Assembly: GCF_950295315.1 (NCBI RefSeq)
Contig: NC_080164.1
Location: forward strand, 111,868,447-111,932,446
Direction: 5' to 3'
Source of the DNA: Erinaceus europaeus
Taxonomy: Eukaryota > Chordata > Mammalia > Eulipotyphla > Erinaceidae
DNA: 64,000 nt
How positions within the stretch are numbered: position 1 is the first letter of the stretch; each line of letters starts with the position of its first letter. This document shows, piece after piece, positions 55,228 to 64,000 of this stretch. The notes under the pieces are model-generated. The model was given only the letters and a program-made list of their open reading frames with translations. It had not been told where the DNA came from and ran no database searches. Made by a program: the position numbers and the translations under genes.

Positions 55228-55545
55228 CACCAATGTGTCCTGGAGCTCCCCCCCCCCACCACCACTAGGGAAAGAGAGAGACAGGCTAGGAGTATGGATT
55301 GACCTGTCAATGCCCATGTTCAGTGGGGAAGCAATTACAGAAGCCAGACCTTCCACCTTCTGCACCCCATAATGACCCTGGGTCCATATTCCTAGAAGGA
55401 TAAAGAATAGGAAAGCTATCAGGGGAGGGGATGGGATAGGGAGTTCTGGTGGTGGAAACTGCGTGGAGTTGTACCCCTCTTATCCTGTGGTTTTTGTAAG
55501 GGTTTCATTTTTTAAAATAAAAAATTAATTAATTAATTTAAAAAG
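55228..55545 (+). mobile_element. L1 3' UTR (lineage 2), tandem to the previous copy
   Basis: 'caccaatgtgtcctggagc', a C9 run, 'gaccctgggtccatattcc' and 'cccctcttatcctgtgg'. The 3' end type (no 'aatcattattaaatcac') differs from the upstream copy, so it is a separate insertion and not a duplication. Confidence 0.88.
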
Positions 55546-55691
55546 TCAGTTATTAAACAATATTAATAACACACAACTGTTGGTATGGAAATCAAACAGT
55601 AAAACCTAACTAAAAAGAAAACAATTCCAAAATTTTCTTTTTCACTCCTTTTCCTTTTGTTTGTTTGTTTTTGTTTAAGAGGCAGAGAGAG

Positions 55692-55860
55692 GGCCCACTG
55701 GTGATATAGCTAATTGAGTGCATGTGTTACAATGTGCAAGTCCCTGGGTTCAAGGCCCCATCCCCACCTACAAGCAGAAAGCTTTGTGAGTAGTGAAGCA
55801 GTGTTTCAGGTGTCTCTCTATCGCCCTTTTCCCTCTTAATTTCTGGCTGTTTCTATCCAA

Positions 55861-55895
<35 letters not shown>

Positions 55896-55914
55896 AAATA
55901 ATAATAATATTTTT
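55692..55914 (+). mobile_element. Group A SINE inserted in an older SINE
   Basis: Complete element with (AAAT)n tail. GGCAGAGAG on both sides (near 55681 and 55919) marks the insertion into group D sequence. Confidence 0.88.
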
Positions 55915-56040
55915 TAAAGGCAGAGAGCGAGTGAAAAGACCACAGCACCAAAATTTCCTTCAGTCTGGTGGGGGCTGGGCTCAACACTGGGCTGTGCACA
56001 CAGCAAAGCAGCACACTGTCAGGTGAGCTATATTGTGAGT
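55915..56040 (-). mobile_element. Old SINE (group D), antisense
   Basis: 'ctggtgggggctgggctcaacactggg' and 'agcagcacactgtcaggtgagctat'. Confidence 0.6.
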
Positions 56041-56044
56041 TCTG

Positions 56045-56460
56045 TCCTAAATGCTTATACTTTCTATAGTTTATATTTCTTAAAAGAATGATATTTTCTA
56101 AAATGATTCAGTTATTTGGAATAATCTTTGGATACATTTCAATTATTTAGTACGGCATATAAATGACCTGTAAAGCTGTGTTTGTCAGCAGCAGAACATT
56201 GAATCCCTTCTCTAACTTCTCCATATTGATTGGACCTGATTGGCACTAAAAACATTGAAAGCAGTAAACTCTGCTTTAATTTTAGTTTATTGAACTGACA
56301 CTTTGAAGTCCTCAAGAGAAAATGAGGGAGACTCATATCAGGAGGGATGCAGTTTTATAGCGACATATTCTGAGCACAGAAGCAAATGAATATGCGAGAC
56401 ACCTCTGCACCAGTTTTCACAAATGCCTTTTTTTGTGTGTAGATTTTCAAATAAACATGT
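56045..56460. other. Unassigned intronic sequence
   Basis: Nothing recognised. Confidence 0.5.
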
Positions 56461-56464
56461 AATC

Positions 56465-57270
56465 GCTGGAAGAAGTCATTACCTCTTACCTAGAGTAGAC
56501 TGATTTTAACAACCTCTTTCTTAAAAATTTTATTTGTTATTAATAGTTTGTTAGAAGATTGTGAGAATAAAATGTATACTTCCACAACGTACCCATTACC
56601 AAAATTCTTTTTCTCCACCCTCCCACCTCCCAAAGATAACCAGCACTGTCTATTTTGTTTCTTTTAATTGTATGGTACCTCTGCCACTCTGTCACTCCCA
56701 ATTTACCCTCCCTAGTCCATTAATTCTTTGGAGGCAATCTCTGTGAAATGAAAATGCCCCTTCTTCCTCATAAACTGAGGGACTCCCACGCTGAACTGTA
56801 CCCACTCAATGTATATGTGATACGTAACCCAACAAGAAATTTTAAAAAGTCCATGATTGCTCAACAATTTGTTTGGCTTTGTATGTTAACTCTCTTTTCA
56901 ATCACCAGGTTCCAGATGCCATCAGGATGCTAGCCAGGCTTCCCTGGATTGAAGACCCCACCAATGTGTCCTGGAGCTCAGCTTCCCCAGAGACACACCC
57001 TACTAGGGAAAGAGAGAGGCAGACTGGGAGTATGGACTGACCAGTCAACGCCCATGTTCAGCGGGGAAGCAATTACAGAAGCCAGACCTTCTACCTTCTG
57101 CAACCCTCAATGACCCTGGGTCCATGCTCCCAGAGGGCTAGAGAATGGGAAAGCTATCAGGGGAGGGGGTGGGATATGGAGATTGGGTGCTGGGAATTGT
57201 GTGGAGTTGTACCCCTCCTACCCTATGGTTTTGTTAATTAATCCTTTCTTAAATAAAAAAAAAAATCTTT
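56465..57270 (+). mobile_element. L1 3' UTR (lineage 2) with extended left part
   Basis: 'gttccagatgccatcaggatgc' through 'gtacccctcctaccctatgg' is the usual module. The left part (56465-56900) is inferred to be further 3' UTR, with an interrupting segment at 56508-56655 relative to the copy at 54168. Confidence 0.75.
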
Positions 57271-57299
57271 TAAAGTCTGTTTAGCCTTCTGAAAGTTCT

Positions 57300-58105
57300 C
57301 CAGACTACTCTCAACAATGGATGTACCCTATGACCCTGAACTTCCTCTCCTGGGGATATATCCCAAAGAACCAAACACAACCATCCAAGAAGATTTGTGG
57401 GATGAGACAGCAATCTGGCTGCGACATCTGTCACCCCATTGATCACCAGGGTTGATTCAGCTGATCTGGCTGGCTAGGCAGGTGTCCCCTTCCTCCCTCA
57501 CCACTACACGTGTTTTCCTATTGAAGTTGTACGCTTGATCAAAAAGGACAGCCTTCCCCAAATAGAGACAGGTCAGTCTTCGGTAGAGGGTATATGAGTA
57601 GCTGTGCTCTCCTGCTAGAACCTCCAAACAAGCTCTCAAAAAGATTTGTGTACACCTATGTTCATAGCAGCACAACTGCTAATAGCCAAAACCTGGAAGC
57701 AATCCAGGTGTCCCAACAACAGAGTTGTAGTCTATATACAACGGGATACTACTTAGCTATTAAAAATGGTTAATTCACCTTCTTCACCCCATCTCAGAAT
57801 GAGCTTGAAGGAATCATACTAAGTGAGATCATTCAGAAAGAGAAGGAAGAATATGATCTCATGCATAGACTGAAGCTAAAAAATAAGAACAGAAGGGAAA
57901 AGAAGATACCGAACTTGGACTGGAGTTGGCATATTGCACCAAAGTAAAAGTCTCTGAGGCGAGCCTGGAACATGATGGCAGAAGAGGATCTGAGTGGAGG
58001 TTGAATGAAAAATTGGAAAACTGAGAAATGTTATGCATGTACAAACTACTGTATTTTACTGTTGACTGTAAACCATTAATCTTCCATTAAACATTTTTTT
58101 AAAAT
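57300..58105 (+). mobile_element. L1 3' end (lineage 1), split by a 7SK pseudogene
   Basis: 'ctggggatatatcccaaag', 'gttcatagcagcacaactgc', 'ggatactacttagctattaaaaatgg' and 'catactaagtgagatcattcag' are the conserved segment near the L1 3' end of placental mammals. It ends with the 'caccaaagtaaaag' terminus and an A tail. Confidence 0.9.
57400..57639 (+). pseudogene. 7SK snRNA retropseudogene, 3'-truncated
   Basis: Matches the 5' 240 nt or so of 7SK RNA, the scaffold that holds P-TEFb inactive in the nucleus: 'atctggctgcgacatctgtc', 'accccattgatcaccagggt', 'gctgatctggctggctaggc' and 'tgctagaacctccaaacaag'. The last 90 nt or so, including the terminator stem and U-run, are missing and several bases differ from the highly conserved gene. 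There is no snRNA-type promoter upstream, only L1 sequence. AAGATTTGTG at 57390-57399 and 57641-57650 is a target-site duplication, so it arrived as an L1-type retrotransposition product. Confidence 0.93.
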
Positions 58106-58109
58106 CTGT

Positions 58110-58262
58110 TTACAAATTCTAGTTAACATCTACTATTAGGATAGTAACTTCAGCTCACATCACTTATTGTTAAGAAACGACCTTTAATTTACCTCTCTTA
58201 GTACAGAAAAAGTTCTAATTTGACCTTTAAACACTTGTAACTTATATTAAAAAGAGGTTTGG
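58110..58262. other. Unassigned spacer
   Basis: Nothing recognised. Confidence 0.4.
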
Positions 58263-58273
58263 GGGGTTGGGGC

Positions 58274-58940
58274 TGCTTGTGGTGCATAGAAGGAATTACT
58301 GTGGGAGCTGGGAACTGGTTTAATCAATACACGGTTTATTAGGGTGAAACAGATAAAAGGCAAAATAAGCAATTATCATCAAGGGTTAAGCGTACGCTAG
58401 GTCTATAAAGTCTGAATATGGTTATCAAAGTTTAGTCCCATAAGATAAACAATTATAAGCTCTAGTAAAGGTTGCTCATGGCTGTAGAGGAGTCTAAAAG
58501 TTTACTGGCTAGCAGAGTTGCACATGTTCAGTTCCCAGGAGAAGTAGCCATGGCGTACCTGACCAGAAGAAGCTCTGACCAGGAGAAGAAGCAGCAGCCA
58601 AACAGACTCACTTGTTCAAAGTTCCTTGCTTTTATACTTTCCCTTCTCTGAAGCACCTCCTCAGGGTGATGTCATTTGTATGCTAATAGTCCCAAACTCC
58701 TGCTGGGGTCACCACAGTTGCCCACTTTTGATTATAGACATGGACAAGATGTACAGTCTGTATGAGCACAGGAAAAATAAGCAAATCTTCAGTGATTCTA
58801 GGGTTACCCCTGCAAGCTCTGCCTTCACCGCCCCCAGAGTGTGGGCACAAAAACTGGGTATCAGATAAGGCCCCGTTAGCCTGAAGACCTGTGGTCTGGT
58901 ATCTGTTTCTAACCCAGAGACAGTCCATCACTCAGGGAGG
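58274..58940 (-). mobile_element. Retroviral LTR, minus orientation
   Basis: On the minus strand a TATA box (GTATAAAAGC, complement of 58629-58638) is followed about 290 bp later by AATAAA (complement of 58338-58343) and a terminal ...AAGCA at 58274. No primer-binding site lies beyond the end, so it is a 3' or solo LTR. The upstream (high-coordinate) edge is approximate because no polypurine tract or TG could be fixed. It shares orientation with the gag piece at 60025-61290, but linkage is an inference. Confidence 0.7.
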
Positions 58941-58949
58941 CTCAGAACA

Positions 58950-59300
58950 GAAACTTACAGAGGCGTCCCCAAGTTCAAGTAGCTCCTGGGTGGCAGTCAT
59001 GGCATATCCAGGGTGTTAGACTGCTGCAATCCATGTGTCAGCTCGTGTTCATGTGAGGAGTTTGCAGATGAGAGGGGCTTCTCTGCTCAGCGTGGGTCCA
59101 AATAGGACCTGTGAATAATAAACTTAGAATAAACATACCCTATGCCTTAAGTTATTAATTTTATTTCAATGACAAAGACTAGACAAATCAGGAGGCATCT
59201 GCTGGAGAAGAAATAGCTATGTGGAGAAAAGTAATGCTTAGCAGCTATCTGATTAGAATTATACAGTACAAAATTTAAAATATATAAAGCTTCTTGTATT
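58950..59300. other. Unassigned; possibly retroviral
   Basis: Lies between the LTR and the left 141-bp repeat. Contains no recognisable pol or env. Confidence 0.35.
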
Positions 59301-59302
59301 CT

Positions 59303-59443
59303 GTTCATGTCTGAGAAACAACTCTTTAAGGGTACATATGGCCTTCCACAATTACTCATCTAGTGGGGTAGTATGACATGCAAAATGCATGTTTAGAAGA
59401 AATAAGCCTTAATCTAGAAACATATTTAGGGTCATAGTCTGTC
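59303..59443. repeat. 141-bp direct repeat, left copy
   Basis: Matches 61284-61424 with only a few mismatches ('gtctgagaaaca', 'gggtacatatggccttcc', 'ctagtggggtagta'). The two copies enclose the gag remnant. Confidence 0.9.
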
Positions 59444-60024
59444 TAATAAGGAATACCTCAGCAGCAAAGGCAGAGAAAGTGTTCACCAACATGGGTTGCT
59501 TTCTGTGCATATAAAGCCTGTAACAGTGTCCACAGACATAGGAATACATTTCAACTTAGCAAACTGAGGGATGTGTCAAACATCCATTTTTCAGAATCAA
59601 CATTAAAAAGTATACTGAGATAAACACCCATAAAGGGAGGAGTCACACCAGTCTAGGCATAAAGAAACAATGTCTCATGCTATCCCAGAGAAATATCAGT
59701 ACCAATAATTCTAGAATGTGCTTGAATACTAGAGAGGTTAACTAGAGCACAGTAGCAAAACATCTGTAAAAGCTATTGGGAGAGGACACCAAACACTGGT
59801 GGATACAGTTTCTATTTTTTCACTTTTGGTTAAAATGCACAGGTTTGTATAACACATACTGTGATCAACAATGGCTTTAGGATAAACTTGAGTTAATACA
59901 TACATACATACCTCATATTCAAATAAATCACTTTCTTATAGAGAGACTAGAAGGTTAAAGACATAACTTACACAGTTAAGCAATCTATTAAGACTCATGC
60001 CTGTGGTAAGTGGCTATCCTAGAG
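59444..60024. other. Unassigned sequence downstream of gag
   Basis: No protease, pol or env similarity seen. Includes a short (TACA)n run at about 59899-59915. Confidence 0.4.
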
Positions 60025-61290
60025 TCATCCAATAGTCCTCATTGCCATGTGGGCTGGAGAGCCAGAGCCCTGCTTACTATTATCTGGCAGAGAATTATCT
60101 CTTGCATAAGTTCTGGATGGACAGTGGATTGTCCAGTGAAAGCTTCTTTTACAGAGTGGGCATTTAATTAAGGGAGGTTTTAAATATCTGTCATCTCCAG
60201 ATACCTTATATTCAAACCATTTGAGATTCACTTTGCAATTCTTTTGTAAATGGTCCTCATTATTAAATTTAAAACAAACCTTGTTTTGCATGGGCTGTAC
60301 TGAGCCCGCCACATATGTAGCCTGATTAAATGCAGCCATAACATGTACTTTATGGGTTTGAGTTTGTACCTCAGTACATGCTTTTATTATCTGAGAAATA
60401 CTTAAATCTAGATCCTCAAGTGGCCGAAGAATTCCTTTACAATCTTGGTTTGCATATTCATAGGCTAGTCACTTAATTAAAATTCTGGCTGCTTCTTTAT
60501 TGTCTACTTGTCTAGTGATAGCTTCTTGTAACCTGTCCACAAATTCTCTGTAGGGTTCTGTGGCTTCTTGAATAACAGAGTTGAAAGACTCTGCATGAGT
60601 TCTAGGTAACTTATCACTTATTCTGACTGCTGATTGCACAGCAAGGTGCCTGTCATTTTTTCTAATATTCATATGTTTACTGGGAGAAGTAATGGCACTC
60701 TCACCCACTAACTGACTGTGTGAGATATCTCTGGGAACTTGATCTGGCCAAACTTTATATTCCAGTTCAGTTCCTTCTCCTGTATGGAGCATGAGAAAAG
60801 CATCAGATTTAAGGTCTCCCTCAATAGGAATTTTTCTGGTTTTATCACTGGTAGCAGGCAAATCTGTGTCTACAGCAGGTGAAGTCAAGGGAGAATGAGG
60901 AAAAGGAGGAGTTAGGAAGGGGTTGAGTGAGTCACAGGGCACAGCAGGAAGAGGTGGTAGTTGTAAGGATGGGTTAAATGTTGTGGAGTCACAGGGGGTA
61001 TCCAGTTGAAGTGTGTGTGGAAGAGGGCATGGTGACCACACAGGAAGAGGGGGTGGAGGTGGGGGCACCACAGAGGGTGGAGGTGGAGGCTCTAGAGGCT
61101 TACATGGAGGAAACAGGGGGATCTGGGTTAAGGAAAGGATTTCCATGGGTCAAAGATTGTGGTGGTAGGGTGGTGTTTGGAATGGCAAGACAGTATAGAT
61201 AAGGTCCATATAAAGGCAGGTTAGCTGGTTTAGGCTCAGTAGAAAAATGTGAGAATGTTTGGGTTCCAGGCATGACAGAAACAGTTTATG
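60025..61290 (-). pseudogene. Betaretrovirus-like endogenous gag, disrupted
   Basis: Structural polyprotein remnant of a class II endogenous retrovirus. Minus-strand ORF 61146-60469 (225 codons) has a proline-rich segment at residues about 7-75, then capsid with the major homology region at residues 191-206 (Q, E, F and RL in the expected spacing; 60576-60529). A TGA at 60469-60471 interrupts it; the same frame then continues to 60025 with capsid end and nucleocapsid. The second zinc knuckle is intact (C-x2-C-x4-H-x4-C, 60162-60121); in the first (60276-60235) the second Cys is Phe. The N-terminal half of capsid appears deleted, and another frame carries proline-rich sequence at about 61160-61275. 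No pol, env or 5' LTR. Relic without function. Confidence 0.88.
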
Positions 61291-61424
61291 TCTGAGAAAC
61301 AGCCCTTTAAGGGTACATATGGCCTTCCACAATTACTCATCTAGTGGGGTAGTAGGGCATGCAAAATGCATGTTTAGAAGAAATAAGCCTTAATCTAGAA
61401 ACATATCTAGGCTCATAGTCAGTC
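61284..61424. repeat. 141-bp direct repeat, right copy
   Basis: Right copy of the pair with 59303-59443; its inner edge touches the gag-derived sequence. Not an LTR: no TATA, polyadenylation signal or TG...CA ends. Confidence 0.9.
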
Positions 61425-61429
61425 CCACC

Positions 61430-62170
61430 ACAACATACCTATTTAACATTAAATTAAAGTCACTCTTAGCGTTTCTGCACTTTAAGTCAGCATGTTTAAT
61501 ACTTACATGCTTGACATTTAATCCAACGTAAAAAAAATATGTAGCATAATCTTTGAGATTGTAATAATATTCACATTAAAATAAATAATAACACTCCACC
61601 CTGTCTATAATTAACATAAATGCTGGTACATCTCATTTACTTTGCTTTGGACTTCCACAATAATATCTCTACATTCAGGTCCCTTCTAACTCCTTAGCTC
61701 TGGCTAAGTGATTATTTCAAAGAGAAACTCCCAGTTGAGAGGCACAGAGTTGTAAGAACAGTATCAACAGTCAGAGATAAAACATGGAGCAGAGGAACTC
61801 AGTCAAGGTCACATCCTTTAAGCCATATCCCACCCTGTATTTGTCAGTTAAAAGAGACAATAAAGCACCTTCAATCCTAAATGGAGATAAGACATGAAGA
61901 ATACTGACAAGGACAAAATACACAGGTGGGAGGGAAATAAGGCAGAGAACATACAAAAGAGTAAGTGATAGTTGTTAAAGTCAAGAGACTATGATTGAGC
62001 CAAAGCTATGAAAAGCATATAATGTGGTTTGTATTTTATATTTTTAAAAATCTAAAACAATTCAATTAGTGAAACCTACTTTTCCTAATGACTTGATTCA
62101 AAACACTAAATACAGAGTGGTATCATGAAATAGCAGCTTTTGACAACAATTAGCATCATTCCATATATTG
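61430..62170. other. Unassigned intronic sequence
   Basis: No retroviral 5' LTR or other family recognised. Confidence 0.5.
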
Positions 62171-62177
62171 AAGTTAC

Positions 62178-62377
62178 CCTCTTTATTTATTATTGGATAG
62201 AGACAGATGGAAATTGAGAGGGGAGGGGGTGGTAGAAAGGAAGAGAGACAGGCAGCCCTGCTTCACCAATCCTGAAGCTTTCCCCTGCTCCCCTGCCGGT
62301 GGGAGTCTGGGAGTTGAACCTGCATCCTTGCACACTGTAATGTGCACTTAACCAGGTGCACCACCTCCCTGGCCCCT
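62178..62377 (-). mobile_element. Group A SINE, antisense
   Basis: 'ttatttattattggatagagac', 'ccctgcttcaccaatcctgaagc' and 'accaggtgcaccacctccc', with a small CCCCTGCT duplication in the middle. Confidence 0.9.
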
Positions 62378-62606
62378 TACATTCTTCCTCTAGTGTTAAT
62401 ATATTGTCTACTAAACAGGTCCACAAGATCCATTAAACCTGTCCAGAATTTCACCATTGCTCTCAGGCCAAGCCAAAGAGTAATACCACAGTCCCAGAAT
62501 TATCCTCAGTGCCCTACCCTCTATCATGTGGTGCCTAGGCTAGAACCAGGGTTACCAGGATAGGCAGTATGCACCCTATCCAGTCAGCAAATTATCTAGC
62601 TCCTAC

Positions 62607-62891
62607 TTTTTTTTTCTTTTTGCCTCCAGGGTTATCACTGGGGCTCAGTGCTTGCACTATGAATCCACCGCTCCTGGAGGGTATTTTTTGATTTTTTGGA
62701 TAGAACAAAAAGAAATTGAGAGGCAGGGGGAGAAAGGGGGAGAGAAAGATAAACACCTGCAGACCAGTTTTACCACTTGTGAAGTGAACCTCCTACAGGT
62801 GAAGAGCCGGAGGATTGAACCAGGATCCTTGAGCTGGTGCATGTGCTTTCCACTATGTACACTTAACCTGGTACGCCACCACCCAGCCTCC
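62607..62891 (-). mobile_element. Group A-long SINE with trailer, antisense
   Basis: 'gcctccagggttatcactgg' and 'gaatccaccgctcctgg' trailer, body, 'ttttaccacttgtgaagtg' and head 'tacgccaccacccagcc'. Confidence 0.9.
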
Positions 62892-63062
62892 ATTTTTATT
62901 TTCTATAAAATTGTTCAAGATATTTTGCCAATCACATAACACTTTATTAATATTCAATCATTATTAAGAACTATCATTTGAAACAAGTGTAAACTTACAT
63001 GGTAAAAAGGAGGGGCTGTTTATTATATTAAACTATTCACTCATCAGAAAATCTGATCTTTG

Positions 63063-63396
63063 ATGGGCTTTCGGTAGCACAGCAGGTTAAGCAAACATGG
63101 CGTGAAGTGCAAGGATGGGCTCAAAGATCCGGATTCCAGCTCCTGGCTCCCTACCTACAGGGAAGTGGCTTCACAAGTGGTGAAGCAGGTCTGCAGGTGT
63201 CTTTCTCTTCCCCTCCCTGTCTTCCTCTCCTCTCTTGATTTCTCTCTGTCCTACCCAACAATAACAACAACAACAATAATAACAACAGCAAAAAGGGCAA
63301 CAGGGGCAACAAAAATGGGGAAATTGCATCCAGGAGCAGTGGATTCATAGTACAAGCACCAAGCCCCAGCAATAACCCTGGAGGCAAAAAAAAAAA
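63063..63396 (+). mobile_element. Group A-long SINE with trailer and target-site duplication
   Basis: 'cggtagcacagcaggttaagc' head, full body, AACAACAA stretch, 'ccaggagcagtggattcatag' trailer and A13. CTGATCTTT lies at 63053-63061 and 63401-63409. Confidence 0.92.
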
Positions 63397-63411
63397 AATC
63401 CTGATCTTTTA

Positions 63412-63846
63412 GAGCATTTATGGTATTCAGGTGTAAATTGCAAGAACCTACTTTCATTATACGGTGGCTTTTTTTTTCATTTTCAGAATCATTATTAGTT
63501 TTATATTAATTCAACAAATGTTAATAATCAGATCATTTCACTTTAAAATAGAGGTCATAGATGAGGGGGAGAAAGGTGCCTTAGGAACAGTTTCTTCAGC
63601 ACTGCCTTTCCCTTCAGGAACTCGTATCTGGTTACTAAGAGGCCAATCTTGCTGAAAGTTATGATATAACAATGATTACATGCCAATTTACCTAAATGAA
63701 TTTGTTCCTGAAGCAAATAGGTTCAACATTATTGTGTGATACATTCAATTAGTTTATATTTGTATTCTAAAGCCATAAAAGCCATTTGCTGTAAGTCAAG
63801 TAGGTCAGTGCTACAGTACAGGACTTAAAATTTTTACTATATTGTT
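63412..63846. other. Unassigned intronic sequence
   Basis: Nothing recognised. Confidence 0.5.
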
Positions 63847-63847
63847 T

Positions 63848-64000
63848 TTCCCCCCCTTTGTTGCCCTTGTTATCGTCATTGTTGTTGTTATTGCTGTCAT
63901 CACTGTTGGATAGGACAGACAGAAATGGAGAGAGGAGGGGAAGAGAAAGACAGACACCTATAGATCTGCTTCACTGCCTGTGAAGGAAACACCCTGCAGG
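63848..64000 (-). mobile_element. Group A-long SINE, antisense, cut by window end
   Basis: 'gttgcccttgttatcgtcattg', 'ggataggacagacagaaatgg' and 'ctgcttcactgcctgtgaagg'; the tRNA-like head lies beyond the window. Confidence 0.9.

Larger units (their letters stand above)
15482..64000 (-). other. CCSER1: CCSER1 intron, portion upstream of the exon
   Basis: At least 48.5 kb upstream of the exon without another recognisable exon, consistent with the hundreds-of-kilobase introns of this gene in other mammals. Densely filled by the retroelements listed individually here. Confidence 0.7.

Noticed and set aside
57400..57639. Functional 7SK gene
   Set aside because: It lacks the 3' quarter and terminator, sits inside an L1, and is flanked by a target-site duplication.
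60978..61202. Plus-strand 74-codon ORF rich in Glu, Val and Gly
   Set aside because: It is the antisense shadow of the gag proline-rich region.
1..64000. CRISPR arrays, operons, phage or bacterial genes
   Set aside because: No evenly spaced repeats with unique spacers and no long prokaryotic-type ORFs; the composition is that of a mammalian intron.

Overview
This is mammalian nuclear DNA, almost certainly from a hedgehog (Erinaceinae; Erinaceus europaeus is the simplest guess). Three things point there: spliced-gene architecture with one clear vertebrate coding exon, dense tRNA-derived SINEs of types I associate from memory with hedgehog, and two pieces of a non-L1 LINE that fits the Vingi clade, described among mammals only in hedgehogs (Kojima, Kapitonov and Jurka, recalled, not checked).

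The only real protein-coding gene piece is one 211-bp exon on the minus strand (15271-15481), with good splice sites, which I recognise as an internal exon of CCSER1 (FAM190A). The rest of the window therefore reads as two very large CCSER1 introns. I found no second exon, RNA gene, CpG island or promoter that I would defend.

The introns are packed with retroelements, and most long stretches can be assigned. SINE group A has a tRNA-like head, a CT-rich body and an A-rich tail; a long variant, A-long, has an AACAACAA-rich stretch and a 'ggagcagtggatt' trailer. Group B is a short unit of about 120 bp ending in a CTCTGG-A tail. Group C has a 'cagtggataaagc' head, and group D covers older, decayed tRNA-like SINEs. 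L1 is present only as 3' ends, in at least two lineages: one with a 'caccaaagtaaaag' 3' end (1-222, 43010-43545, 57300-58105) and one whose 3' UTR begins near 'ccaccaagttgcagatgc' and recurs about 15 times.

LTR elements are well represented. Four solo LTRs each carry TG...CA ends and a perfect 6-bp target-site duplication (7939-8430, 8528-8878, 15727-16189, 19316-19668). The first two sit inside the same SINE. A gag-only endogenous retrovirus of betaretrovirus-like type lies at 60025-61290 (minus), with a related LTR at about 58274-58940, and a second, more decayed gag relic of the same family lies at about 28300-29112 (plus). An MLT1-like LTR is at 48090-48345.

Other notable items are a Vingi 3' fragment (23775-24323), a short internally deleted Vingi derivative with the same 3' tail (32527-32693, minus), and a 3'-truncated 7SK retropseudogene inserted with target-site duplication into an L1 3' end (57400-57639). 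I saw no wholly new biological system; the window's interest lies in its record of retroelement insertions within a conserved gene.
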